Source: Candidatus Poribacteria bacterium
GTDB lineage: Bacteria; Poribacteria; WGA-4E; WGA-3G
Reading direction: 5' to 3'
NCBI GenBank assembly: GCA_003635195.1
Contig: PYIY01000097.1
Location: forward strand, 1 to 53,575
Length of the DNA: 53,575 bases
Shown here: piece by piece, positions 30,938 to 39,950 of the stretch
How positions within the stretch are numbered: position 1 is the first letter of the stretch
Layout of the letters: each line of letters begins with the position of its first letter
Made by a program: the position numbers and the translations under genes
The notes under the pieces: model-generated
What the model was told of the DNA's origin: nothing
Databases searched by the model: none
Seen by the model: the letters and a program-made list of their open reading frames with translations, nothing else

Positions 30938-31831
30938 ATGAGTCGTCGTTTTAGTTTTTTAACGGAGCCCCGTATAAATCTTGTCCAGTTTCTCTTGATT
31001 CTTCTACTTACGACTGTGGTGTCGTTCAGCGCGTTTTTCTACTTAGAGAGGAAACAAGACCTCGCCAGAGAGGAGGCTTTAGTGGCAAGGATGTCGCAAG
31101 ACTTGGCAGATGCACGCGCCGAAATTCATCGCCTAAAAGCGGGGGAAACCAAACAAGACGGTACTCCCCGATCTACCTCTGCGTCGCTAAAGAGCACCTC
31201 TGAGACGGAGACCCAGACACCCGCTGTGCACGCGCACGATCACAGCGATGTTTCCACATCCGACGACACGGTGGAAATTGTGCACTCAGGGCCTTTCAAA
31301 GGGCTGCCGCTGGATGTCGCCAAGGAAATCCATAAAGAATATACCGCTGCGTCTCTGGAGCGTGCGAAACGGTATGACGAATGGGACCAGCGGAGAAGGG
31401 CACTAAAAGAAAGGGACATCGCATTGGCGAAAAAAGAATTAGCCCATGGAGATGCCGTTCTCGCGGATTCAAAGAAACACCGCGAAAATCGCTTAGCGTT
31501 TTTTGCGCTTATGTCCCCCGAAGAACTTGAGGCTGCGCGGAAAGAAGCATTGAAAACGCTGCCTGCAGAGCAGGTCGATAGTTTTTTTGGGCAGGTCGCG
31601 GCGTACAGCACCGCCAAGTCCCCTGAGGAACTGAACCAGGAAGCACAGGCACTCGCGGAAAACAAGGAAGCTCTGGATCTGGCGTGGCGGGAATTGGTAG
31701 CGGAGCGGGAACAATTCACACGCGAGTGGGAAGAGCTTCAGCGCACAAAGCCCCTCCCGCCGAATTTAGGTTTAGACGAGTTCTACACAGAATGGAAAAA
31801 ACGTAATAGCACGAAGCCCACCCCACCATAG
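30938..31831 (+). CDS. membrane-anchored coiled-coil protein
   Basis: A 297-residue protein with one N-terminal transmembrane helix (residues 15-36) and the rest outside. A short coiled coil (LAREEALVARMSQDLADARA) leads into a Ser/Thr-rich linker with HAHDHSD. A long charged helical domain (about 135-275) follows, and the end is KPTPP. GGAG precedes ATG30938. The 78-nt leader repeat links its expression to the secreted protein upstream. No family recognised; the layout resembles envelope spacer or anti-sigma-type proteins but carries no diagnostic motif. Confidence 0.7.
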   Translation: MSRRFSFLTEPRINLVQFLLILLLTTVVSFSAFFYLERKQDLAREEALVARMSQDLADARAEIHRLKAGETKQDGTPRSTSASLKSTSETETQTPAVHAHDHSDVSTSDDTVEIVHSGPFKGLPLDVAKEIHKEYTAASLERAKRYDEWDQRRRALKERDIALAKKELAHGDAVLADSKKHRENRLAFFALMSPEELEAARKEALKTLPAEQVDSFFGQVAAYSTAKSPEELNQEAQALAENKEALDLAWRELVAEREQFTREWEELQRTKPLPPNLGLDEFYTEWKKRNSTKPTPP

Positions 31832-31936
31832 GGATTTTTAACACCAAGATTTTTTACATCAAATGGAGGTTTATTTTCCTAAAAGTCAAGGCCCCAGTGT
31901 ACATGTCCAACTTACAGGCATAAAGAAATAATCGCG

Positions 31937-32164
31937 ATGCGTCACCTCGGATTTTTCATTACCTTTCGGAGTCTCTTTTGGATAACAGGGTGCAAACAAG
32001 ATGGGGACACTACGTCCTCATCCACTGACAGACCCCTCGAGAACGTTCGCGAGGGACATGTCCAATATTTTGACTGGACAAGCGCAACATACGCTGTGGA
32101 ACCCACAAAAAAACTCACCACGCTCTGGGGCGCGTTGAAGGCCGACAACACACACAGCAGATAA
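31937..32164 (+). CDS. possible small lipoprotein
   Basis: A 75-residue frame beginning MRHLGFFITF with a perfect lipobox ITGC (Cys19) after a short hydrophobic stretch, then a Ser/Thr-rich spacer. The C-terminal part has no recognisable domain. No clear Shine-Dalgarno precedes ATG31937, so it may be a chance frame or a degraded gene. Confidence 0.4.
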   Translation: MRHLGFFITFRSLFWITGCKQDGDTTSSSTDRPLENVREGHVQYFDWTSATYAVEPTKKLTTLWGALKADNTHSR

Positions 32165-32283
32165 CGTTTCCGCCGCGAGACAACACATTCCCACACAATC
32201 CCCCCAACCGAAAATCATATCAATGACAGAAATCACAGTTCAGATTTCAACACACGGATATAACTGCCAATTCCCATAATCCC

Positions 32284-32313
32284 TTGACAACAGCACTCCA
32301 TGTCAACTATAAT
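32284..32313 (+). promoter_or_regulatory. near-consensus promoter for the ribokinase gene
   Basis: TTGACA (32284-32289) and TATAAT (32308-32313), both perfect, 18 bp apart. The start codon lies 39 bp after the -10 box. Confidence 0.85.
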
Positions 32314-32351
32314 TGTCCAAAATCGTTAAAAGAAATTAGGAGTCAGTTGCG

Positions 32352-33308
32352 ATGAACCACGCAACACCGAAAGTCACTGTTGTTGGCAGCCTGAACATCG
32401 ATCTGGTGTGCCACGCATCCCGGAGACCCGATAAAGGCGAAACGCTCATCGGCGATGCCTTTGACATTTTCACAGGCGGAAAAGGATTCAATCAGGCAAC
32501 CGCTGCAGCACGGCTGGGTGCCGAAGTCACGCTTATCGGAAGCGTCGGTGCGGATCCTTTCGGAGAGATGCTACTCGCAGCGATAGAAAATGAACATATT
32601 AGGAGTAAGTTTGTCACAAGACGTACAGACATCGGCACAGGTGTAGCAACAATCGTCGTTGAACCGGATGGTGACAATAGCATTATCGTTGTGCCGCGCG
32701 CAAATATGGCACTCACAACAAAAGATATAGATGCCGCCGCCGATTGTATCGCAGACGCGGATGTGCTCCTCTTACAATTGGAGACTCCGATTGCCGCATC
32801 TGAACACGCCGCAGCAATTGCTAAACAACATGGCACAACGGTGGTTCTAAATCCTGCGCCTGCGCAACCACTGCCGGATAGTCTCTTGAAATACGTTGAT
32901 ATTCTCACCCCGAATCAATCCGAAACGGAATTGTTGTCGGGGATGAAAGTTAGCAGTCAAGAAGAAGCAAGTCGGGCAGCGGAGGCGTTACGCACTCGTA
33001 TGGTGGAGACCACAAACGCCGCGGTTGTGCTAACCCTCGGCGAGCAAGGGGCATTAATGTTAACAGGAACCACATCTGAACGTGTCTCCGCCCTGTCTGT
33101 TGATCCTGTGGATACCACCGGTGCAGGGGATGCGTTTTGTGGCGCGCTCGCAACTGCCTTGGCAAGCGGTGAGACCTTACATTCAGCAGTTGCGTTTGCA
33201 AATGCCGCAGGTGCAGCGGCAGTCACTGTCGTTGGCGCGACACCTTCAATGCCGACACGCGCGAAGATTGAACGTCTATTAGCATCTCGAAAAATGAAAA
33301 CAGAATAG
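32352..33308 (+). CDS. rbsK: ribokinase (PfkB family)
   Basis: A 318-residue cytoplasmic sugar kinase. The sugar-binding GGKGFNQATAAARLG lies near residue 39 and the ATP/anion-hole signature DTTGAGDAFCGAL near 253, with the catalytic Asp in GAGD. N-terminal VVGSLNIDLV and TPNQSETELL agree with ribokinase rather than fructokinase, so D-ribose to ribose-5-phosphate is the likely reaction. It has its own strong promoter and no rbs transport genes nearby. Confidence 0.88.
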   Translation: MNHATPKVTVVGSLNIDLVCHASRRPDKGETLIGDAFDIFTGGKGFNQATAAARLGAEVTLIGSVGADPFGEMLLAAIENEHIRSKFVTRRTDIGTGVATIVVEPDGDNSIIVVPRANMALTTKDIDAAADCIADADVLLLQLETPIAASEHAAAIAKQHGTTVVLNPAPAQPLPDSLLKYVDILTPNQSETELLSGMKVSSQEEASRAAEALRTRMVETTNAAVVLTLGEQGALMLTGTTSERVSALSVDPVDTTGAGDAFCGALATALASGETLHSAVAFANAAGAAAVTVVGATPSMPTRAKIERLLASRKMKTE

Positions 33309-33372
33309 AAAACCACATCGAACAATTCACTTAGGACTTATGCAGACAAGCAATAAAGGGTTTCCTTACTAC

Positions 33373-33544
33373 AACGTGAGTTTGATAAAAGCATATTGTA
33401 GCGCAAACTTTCCAGTTTGCGCCGTTCCAGTTTGCGCCGATAGCACACAAACTGGAAAGTTTGTGCTACAAGGGGCGCAAGGTGGACCTTCGGAGAAAGG
33501 ACCTATTACTGAACGCATATCATTTATTATCAAACTGGCGTTAC
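33373..33544 (+). repeat. 170-bp MITE-like hairpin repeat, copy B
   Basis: Inverted counterpart of 26403-26570, with hairpins GCGCAAACT/AGTTTGCGC (from 33401) and AGCACACAAACT/AGTTTGTGCT. It has a small internal insertion relative to copy A. It fills the gap between ribokinase and the TPR gene; the remainder of 33309-33630 shows no gene, only a half-site AGGACTTATGCA at 33333-33344 resembling the end of the MITE at 37.7 kb. Confidence 0.8.
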
Positions 33545-33630
33545 CACAAACAGATATACCTTGGAAGGACGTGTATTTCTCAAAAGCAACATTGCGCTTG
33601 CGTAAGTTCTATCACTAAAGGAAAAATACA

Positions 33631-36588
33631 ATGAAAAAAGCAGTCCTGAACCCCATATTTATCGTGCTAATTATAAACTTAATATTCAGTTCGTCTTTTT
33701 CACAAGTTTCTACGGCTGAGGAAAAATGGGAAGCGAACATGAAAAAGGACTTCACAAAGGTCCTACGAGAAAAGAAAAAGTCTGCCGAGAAACACCGCGA
33801 ACTTATCCTGAAATGGCAGAAACAGGGACGACTCTCCACACTCCTAACGCTTTATGAAACAGCAAAAGGTAATCCTCAGAGACAGCAGTCCGCCTCTCCC
33901 GCAATGAACGCCGCGTTTTACTACGGATTAGGCTACGTACACGCCCTTGAAGCCACAAAAACCGATGAGACGTTTGACACGGCGGTCACCCATTTACAAC
34001 ACGCGCTTGAAATTGAGCCTGATCTATTTTGGGCACGCTTTAACCTTGGCGGTATCTATCAACAACAAAACGAAAGCGAATTAGCACTTGCGGAATTTGA
34101 GATTTGCGTCCGTTTAAATCCGAACTACTACCCAGTTTACTATCGGATCGGTGAGATTCACCTGAAACAGGGGGATTACGTAGAAGCACTTCAAGCATTT
34201 GAGACTGCACGAAAACTAAACCGAAAATGGGAATATCCGCAATACGGTATCGGTTTGGTCTACCTCGCACAAGGTGAAACAGACCGCGCTCGCGAAGCGT
34301 TTGAAAATATCACGCATCAAAAGAAAAAATTCGCACCCGCTTATATCAAACTCGGACAAGTCCTCGCTACACAAGGATTTTTCGATGATGCCTTAGCAGA
34401 ATACGCCAAAGCAGTACAGCATCAACCTTACGCCGCACAAGATCTTTACGAACTGGCGGTTATCTTTAATGAAAAAGGCAACACAGATGGTGCAACCCAA
34501 CTCTATCAACGCACAATAGAGACTGAACCTACGCATGCACAATCACATTTCGCGCTCGGAGAAATCTTCTACACCAGCGGTGATACTGAGGCAGCACGAC
34601 ACCATTACCAACAAGCACTCTCCGTCATGCCAAGCATTAAAGACACTTTCTATGAACCGTTGGAACCTTATTTCGCAGGGTTGATGACACCGGATCAAGC
34701 AATGCCAATTATAGAGAAAGCGATGTTCGTCCTCCCCGACGATCCACGCTCCCACTTTTACGCTGGCATCGTTGAAACCGATGCAGGCAACCCCGAAAAA
34801 GCCATCCAACATTATGAGAAAACGCTTGAGATCATCGAAGCGGACACAAGTTATCTGCAAATTGAACTGCCTCTGGGGAACTTCATTGATACTTATTTTA
34901 AACTCGGTGAACTTCACCACCAACAAGGTGATATAGACACAGCAGTAAATTATTTCAAACGCGCATTGGAATTGAATCCAGCGTTAGCGGACAGATTCAT
35001 CGTGCAGGGACAGCGTGCTTTCGATGAAGAAAACTATCAAGATGCGATTGAGCCTTTAAATATCCACCTGCTGCTATTTCCTGAAGATATTAGTGCCACC
35101 TATCTCCTTGGGCAAAGTTACGAAGCAAGCGGCGATGCTGACAGTGCCATCACTTTTTATGAACGCACACTAACATTAGACCCACAACGACCAGATGTGC
35201 TTTTCAAAATCGTCCATATTCATCGAGGACGCGAGGCGCATCAACTGGCAGTTGAGACCCTAAAGCGGCTTATTGAGATCGCACCTGAAACCACTGAAGC
35301 ACACTATCTGCTGGCACTGTCCTACCTTTCACTAAAGCAGCCCAACGATGCGCTACCAGCGTTCCTTGAAACCATTCGGTTAAACCCCGACGATGTCGCA
35401 GCGCATTACCACGCAGCAATTCTGTTTGAAGAAAACGGTGAGATAGATAACGCCATTGTGCATTACGAGAAAACAATCACGCTTGATACGACCTTGATTG
35501 AAAGCGATATCGGGCGTGACCTACAAACCCCCTTGCAAGGGGTTAAGGCAACGGAAGTAGAACCTTTTTTCCGTCTCGGTGCAATCTATCGTCAACGCAA
35601 CGATGAAGACAACATTCTTCGCGTCTATCAACCCGCATTGGAAATTGAACCTGAACACCCTGAACTCCATCATCTCCTCGCCGTTATCTTTGAAAAACGA
35701 GATGAACGCGAGCACGCGATTCGCTACTACGGGTTGGCAAATCACTACAACCCCGATAACTTTGACTGGCACTACAGTTACGCGCGTCTGCTTGACCGGC
35801 ACGCCGAAACACTCGGAGAGGACTATCATAAACATGCCGAGATGGCTGTTAACGAATACACCACAACGATTGCCCTGAACCCAGACTACGTGGATGCCTA
35901 CTTTTACCGCGGAATGCTCACACTTCGCTATAGACAGATTGGCAAAACGCTTTATCGCTACAGCCAAATTTTAGAGGATTTCAAACAGGTAGCACTCTTT
36001 CAACCCAAAAACCGCGAGGCAAACTATAACATCGGTGTCATTTATCTCGAAATTGACCGACACAATCTTGCAAAAACAGCGTTTAAAGATATGCTCTCTT
36101 ACGCGCCAGAATATAGGGGAATCCATCTACATCTCGGGAAAATCGCAGAATGGGAGCAGTTATGGAAGGAAGCAATCAAACACTACGAAGCGGAAGCAGC
36201 ACTGATTCAACAACCCGCTGAAAAAGGGGACGACATTGCCACCAAGACGTATCAACGCCTCGGAGACCTTTACTATGCTCACGCCTTGGATTACAATGCA
36301 GCGAAAGAGACCTTAGAGAAAGCACTCGATTTAGACGACACGCATGTACCAACGCTGCTGAGTTATGCGAACAACTTCTTCAGCATGGATCTGCTTGGTG
36401 CAGCTGCAGAACAGTTTGAACGCGTGATACAACTGGAGCCGGGCAACTTGACTGCCAACTATAACCTTGCATTGATGTATGAATATACGGAAAAGCGCGA
36501 TCAGGCAAAAGCACAATGGAAACGCTTTCTCGAACTCAACCCGCCGGAACAGTGGAAAATTGAGGCAGAAGAACATCTGCGCCAGTAG
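33631..36588 (+). CDS. large secreted TPR-repeat protein
   Basis: A 985-residue protein made almost entirely of tetratricopeptide repeats, a protein-binding superhelix. A signal peptide (residues 5-25, ending SSSFSQ) directs it out of the cytoplasm. Clear units include ALEIEPDLFWARFNLGGIYQ, AVNYFKRALELNPAL and FERVIQLEPGNLTANYNLAL; I count roughly eighteen. It probably scaffolds periplasmic or outer-membrane assemblies. AAAGGAAA precedes ATG33631. birA starts within a few bases of its stop, so the two are co-transcribed. Confidence 0.86.
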   Translation: MKKAVLNPIFIVLIINLIFSSSFSQVSTAEEKWEANMKKDFTKVLREKKKSAEKHRELILKWQKQGRLSTLLTLYETAKGNPQRQQSASPAMNAAFYYGLGYVHALEATKTDETFDTAVTHLQHALEIEPDLFWARFNLGGIYQQQNESELALAEFEICVRLNPNYYPVYYRIGEIHLKQGDYVEALQAFETARKLNRKWEYPQYGIGLVYLAQGETDRAREAFENITHQKKKFAPAYIKLGQVLATQGFFDDALAEYAKAVQHQPYAAQDLYELAVIFNEKGNTDGATQLYQRTIETEPTHAQSHFALGEIFYTSGDTEAARHHYQQALSVMPSIKDTFYEPLEPYFAGLMTPDQAMPIIEKAMFVLPDDPRSHFYAGIVETDAGNPEKAIQHYEKTLEIIEADTSYLQIELPLGNFIDTYFKLGELHHQQGDIDTAVNYFKRALELNPALADRFIVQGQRAFDEENYQDAIEPLNIHLLLFPEDISATYLLGQSYEASGDADSAITFYERTLTLDPQRPDVLFKIVHIHRGREAHQLAVETLKRLIEIAPETTEAHYLLALSYLSLKQPNDALPAFLETIRLNPDDVAAHYHAAILFEENGEIDNAIVHYEKTITLDTTLIESDIGRDLQTPLQGVKATEVEPFFRLGAIYRQRNDEDNILRVYQPALEIEPEHPELHHLLAVIFEKRDEREHAIRYYGLANHYNPDNFDWHYSYARLLDRHAETLGEDYHKHAEMAVNEYTTTIALNPDYVDAYFYRGMLTLRYRQIGKTLYRYSQILEDFKQVALFQPKNREANYNIGVIYLEIDRHNLAKTAFKDMLSYAPEYRGIHLHLGKIAEWEQLWKEAIKHYEAEAALIQQPAEKGDDIATKTYQRLGDLYYAHALDYNAAKETLEKALDLDDTHVPTLLSYANNFFSMDLLGAAAEQFERVIQLEPGNLTANYNLALMYEYTEKRDQAKAQWKRFLELNPPEQWKIEAEEHLRQ

Positions 36589-36593
36589 TGCCT

Positions 36594-37274
36594 ATGGATA
36601 TTAAGGACTTTGGTGCGACACTTCAGACCTCATTTATCGGACACCAGATTGAGCATCATCACCAAGTTGCTTCTACCAACGATATTGCGATCGCACGTGG
36701 GAAATCAGGCGCGGCAGAGGGAACACTCGTAATCGCAGAACATCAAACCGCAGGTCGCGGAAGATACGGTAGGAGATGGGAAGCACCCCCCGGAAAGTGC
36801 TTACTCGTGTCAGTTGTACTTAGGCACCGGCTGCTGCAAGACCAAATTCATCTCCCCAATCTCATCGGTGCCATTGCGATCGCGCGTGCCATTCGTACAA
36901 GGTATGGACTCAACGCGCAGATTAAACCACCTAACGATGTCCGTATCGGAAAAAGAAAGGTGGCAGGCGTACTAACAGAACTCGCCTACGACACGGAGCA
37001 GCAATCGTTTTTCGTCTTAGGCTTCGGTGTTAATGTCAATATCACTTTAGCGAATTTACCACCAGAACTCCGCGAAATCGCAACGTCTCTTCGGATAGCC
37101 TCCGCAGACGCAGAAAATCAGGACACCGAAATCTGTCGCACGGCACTTCTACACACGATACTGTATCAATTAGAGAATACCTATCTGCAGCTGAAAGCCG
37201 GTGAGACTGACTTAATCATGAATCAGTTTGAGGAGTTGCAGGAAATTGTGCCATTAAGGCACAATTTGTCTTAG
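36594..37274 (+). CDS. birA: biotin-[acetyl-CoA-carboxylase] ligase, short form
   Basis: Attaches biotin to the carboxyl-carrier protein through biotinyl-AMP. The biotin/ATP loop GRGRYGRRW and the following PPGKCLLVSVVLR are intact, and the lysine motif is KPPNDVRIGKRKVAGVL, with Pro where Trp is usual (KWPND). No N-terminal repressor HTH is present, and the frame ends before the small C-terminal domain of the family, so it is a minimal catalytic version. ATG36594 is used; GTG36588 is also in frame. It almost abuts the TPR gene. Confidence 0.85.
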   Translation: MDIKDFGATLQTSFIGHQIEHHHQVASTNDIAIARGKSGAAEGTLVIAEHQTAGRGRYGRRWEAPPGKCLLVSVVLRHRLLQDQIHLPNLIGAIAIARAIRTRYGLNAQIKPPNDVRIGKRKVAGVLTELAYDTEQQSFFVLGFGVNVNITLANLPPELREIATSLRIASADAENQDTEICRTALLHTILYQLENTYLQLKAGETDLIMNQFEELQEIVPLRHNLS

Positions 37275-37283
37275 CTTTACATT

Positions 37284-37721
37284 ATGAAGGTAATCATTAG
37301 TGCTTGTCTTTTAGGCGTTCGCTGCCGATACGATGGTGGCGATAGCCGAAACGAATTAGCAATAAAACAAAATAAGACAAGCGAGTTAATTCCTGTCTGT
37401 CCAGAAGAGGCAGGCGGGTTGTCAACGCCGCGTCCTCCTGCAGAGATTGTCGGTGGCGATGGCGATGATGTCCTCAATGGCAAAGCAAAAGTCGTGACTG
37501 TTGATGGGACAGACGTGACTGCGGCATATTTGAAGGGCGCACATCACGCCTTACAAGTTGCGCAATCACACGGTGCAACACATATAATTCTCAAAGCAAG
37601 GAGTCCGTCCTGCGGGTGCGGAGCCATCTACGACGGCACTTTCTCAGGCACACTCACAACTGGCGACGGCGTAACCACTGCCCTCCTGAAACGCCACGGT
37701 ATTACCGTCACTTCCATGTAG
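37284..37721 (+). CDS. DUF523 family protein
   Basis: A 145-residue protein of the widespread DUF523 family. Conserved cysteines occur in SACLLGVRCRYDGG, VCPEEAGGLSTPR and LKARSPSCGCG, suggesting a metal or thiol-based site. Function is not established. It starts 9 nt after birA and probably shares its transcript. A MITE begins 3 nt after its stop codon. Confidence 0.85.
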   Translation: MKVIISACLLGVRCRYDGGDSRNELAIKQNKTSELIPVCPEEAGGLSTPRPPAEIVGGDGDDVLNGKAKVVTVDGTDVTAAYLKGAHHALQVAQSHGATHIILKARSPSCGCGAIYDGTFSGTLTTGDGVTTALLKRHGITVTSM

Positions 37722-37723
37722 TT

Positions 37724-37870
37724 AGGACTTACGCATTCCCTCTTAAAGTCCCCCTACCCCCCTGATAACGGGGGATATGGGGGGTGTTTTTGCTGGGGTG
37801 TTTCTTATAGGGGATTTAGAGGGTTAAAAATACGGAAATTGCCACTTTTTGCTCAATTTGCGTAAGTCCT
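37724..37870. mobile_element. 147-bp MITE with 12-bp terminal inverted repeats
   Basis: Perfect ends AGGACTTACGCA (37724-37735) and TGCGTAAGTCCT (37859-37870). The interior is non-coding with a G/C-rich hairpin CCCCC/GGGGG and the stretch GGTGTTTTTGCTGGGGTGT, which is related to the repeat at 44.1 kb. It occupies the gap between two convergent genes. No transposase; no clear target duplication. Confidence 0.8.
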
Positions 37871-37884
37871 GGTAGTTTCTAATT

Positions 37885-38658
37885 TTAAGAGATCAAACGA
37901 CGAACTTGTGCTCCAATATCAGGACTCCGCATTAACGACTCACCGACAAGCATCGCATGGATACCGGCTGCCTGCAGCTTCGACACATCCTCACGCGAAT
38001 AGATACCACTTTCACTCACGACAACCTTATCCGCTGGGATTGCTTCACGTAACTGAAATGTTGTCGCAATATCCGTGTGAAATGTCCGCAAATCACGGTT
38101 GTTGATACCGATAATTTGCGCATCCACATCTAAGGCAATCGCCAACTCCTCACGTGTATGCACCTCCACCAGACACGCCAGTGACAACGATGCTGCGACA
38201 TCCATGAATGTCCGCAACTGTGCTGCTGTCAATGCTGCGACAATCAGTAAAATAGCATCTGCCCCTGCAACACGTGCTTGGTAGATGTGATACGGGTCAA
38301 TCGTGAAATCTTTCCTTAGTAGCGGCACATCAACAGTGTCCCGAATTGCGCGTAGATAGTCGAGTTCGCCGGCGAAAAAATGCTTATCTGTGAGTACGGA
38401 CACAGCAGCCGCCCCATTTTCGACGTAGGTTTCAGCAATCGACACCGGATGGAAATCTTCGCGGATAATACCTTTACTCGGCGATTTTTTCTTCACCTCT
38501 GCGATAAGTTTGACTGTATCGCTACCTGTGATAGCACCCCGAAAATCCTGCGTCGGTGGAAGGTTCATAACCTCTGCTTCCAGCTTCGTGAGTGGTACCT
38601 GTGTCTGTTCAGCTGCCAACTCTTTCCGCTTATGTGCAATGATCGTATCAAGTATCAA
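37885..38658 (-). CDS. trpC: indole-3-glycerol phosphate synthase
   Basis: Tryptophan-pathway enzyme closing the indole ring of CdRP. The 257-residue barrel carries LIAEVKKKSPSKG, LLRKDFTIDPYHIYQAR, GINNRDLRTF and VVSESGI, which include the catalytic Lys and Glu residues. TTG38658 is chosen as start: it gives the family-typical ILDTIIAHKRKEL N-terminus, and CGCAAGGAAAA stands 8 nt upstream; the frame extends to 38736. It follows trpD on the same strand, with a leader repeat between them. Confidence 0.9.
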   Translation of the reverse strand: MILDTIIAHKRKELAAEQTQVPLTKLEAEVMNLPPTQDFRGAITGSDTVKLIAEVKKKSPSKGIIREDFHPVSIAETYVENGAAAVSVLTDKHFFAGELDYLRAIRDTVDVPLLRKDFTIDPYHIYQARVAGADAILLIVAALTAAQLRTFMDVAASLSLACLVEVHTREELAIALDVDAQIIGINNRDLRTFHTDIATTFQLREAIPADKVVVSESGIYSREDVSKLQAAGIHAMLVGESLMRSPDIGAQVRRLIS

Positions 38659-38754
38659 TTTTTTAATTTTCCTTGCGGAGTAACGAAGGGCGTTTGAACT
38701 GCGGTGTGCGTTCCATCTATCCGTCCTCCATTTCATTACGGACTACGAATTTCG
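38659..38754 (-). repeat. leader repeat, copy upstream of trpC
   Basis: On the minus strand: GTAGTCCGTAATGAAATGGAG, a variable middle with TTCAAAC, then CCGCAAGGAAAATTAAAAAA directly before the TTG start. The order and spacing of blocks match 21754-21848. It separates trpD and trpC. Confidence 0.65.
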
Positions 38755-38779
38755 TTTCTATTTAACGGTTCACGAATAA

Positions 38780-39811
38780 TCAAGAATTGTTTGAAACGCG
38801 CTTGAGTCCTTCTAATTTCGCGAGTGCCGCACCCGAATCAATAGATTCCGACGCAAGTTCAATACCTACCTCAAGGCTATCCACTTTTCCACTCGCAACA
38901 ATCGCAGCACCAGCGTTCAGCACCACAATATCGCGCTTAGGTCCCTTCTCGCCGTTCAGGATATTGATTATAATTTCAGCGTTCTCCTCCGGCGTGCCAC
39001 CTAAGAGTGTTTCAGGATCCGCTCTCGGAATTCCGAGCGTTGTCGGATCAAGCGTCCAAGTTTCGACGACACCATTTTGAAGTTCAGAGACGCGTGTCGT
39101 TGTTGTTGTTGTGATGTCGTCCAGACCGTCATCCCCATGCACGATAAATGCATGCTGGCATCCGAGGTTGTGCAGTGTATTCGCATGCGCTTCAGTCAGT
39201 TCTGGCGCATAGACTCCGATCACTTGTCCTTGTGGTCCCGCTGGGTTGGTCAGTGGTGCTATGGTATTGAAAATCGTCCGAATCCCGATTTCTCGCCGCG
39301 GTCCGATGGCATATTTCATCGCACCGTGCAGTGTGGGTGCAAATAAAAAACCGATACCGACTTCATCAATGCATCGCCCGACGTGTTCGGGCCCAATCTC
39401 AATATCCACACCTAACGCCATCAGCACATTCGCACTACCACTCTGCCGCGTTACCCCCCGATTACCGTGCTTTGCGACCGGAACACCTGCTCCGGATGTA
39501 ACAATAGCGGAAGTCGTTGAGATATTGAAATGGTTCAAACCCGTGCCACCTGTGCTACATGTATCAACAAGTCGGGGAGCTTGTCCGTCCAGTTGATGGC
39601 GTGTTGGTACAGGCGTGGATTTGGCGCGCATCGCACGCGTTGCCCCTGTAAGTTCTTCTATCGTTTCACCCTTGAGCCGCAGAGCCGTAAGAAAACAGGC
39701 AATCTGTGCATCTGTTGTCTCACCTTCCATAATCTCGTTCATCGTCTCAACCATCTCTGCTTCGGTGAGGTCATTTCCTGCTATAACCTGCTGAATCGCT
39801 TCGCGAATCAT
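38780..39811 (-). CDS. trpD: anthranilate phosphoribosyltransferase
   Basis: Transfers phosphoribose from PRPP to anthranilate in tryptophan synthesis. The 343-residue protein has CSTGGTGLNHFNISTTSA, where GTGGD is usual (Asp replaced by Thr), KHGNRGVTRQSGSANVLMALG, where the family norm is closer to KHGNR-SSKSGSADVLEALG, and the conserved DDGLDDIT. These differences may mark a lineage variant rather than loss of function. First gene of a trpD-trpC unit; other trp genes are not in the window. Confidence 0.9.
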   Translation of the reverse strand: MIREAIQQVIAGNDLTEAEMVETMNEIMEGETTDAQIACFLTALRLKGETIEELTGATRAMRAKSTPVPTRHQLDGQAPRLVDTCSTGGTGLNHFNISTTSAIVTSGAGVPVAKHGNRGVTRQSGSANVLMALGVDIEIGPEHVGRCIDEVGIGFLFAPTLHGAMKYAIGPRREIGIRTIFNTIAPLTNPAGPQGQVIGVYAPELTEAHANTLHNLGCQHAFIVHGDDGLDDITTTTTTRVSELQNGVVETWTLDPTTLGIPRADPETLLGGTPEENAEIIINILNGEKGPKRDIVVLNAGAAIVASGKVDSLEVGIELASESIDSGAALAKLEGLKRVSNNS

Positions 39812-39950
39812 GTCATCTTCTCCTATGAATGGCTATCAGCAGTCAGCACTTGGCTATCCGTTAATACCTTGTGGCATTCAATTTGCTTCTCGCATCCACA
39901 ACAACCTTGATACCATAACAAAGTAACTGAAAACCGATAACTGAAAACTA

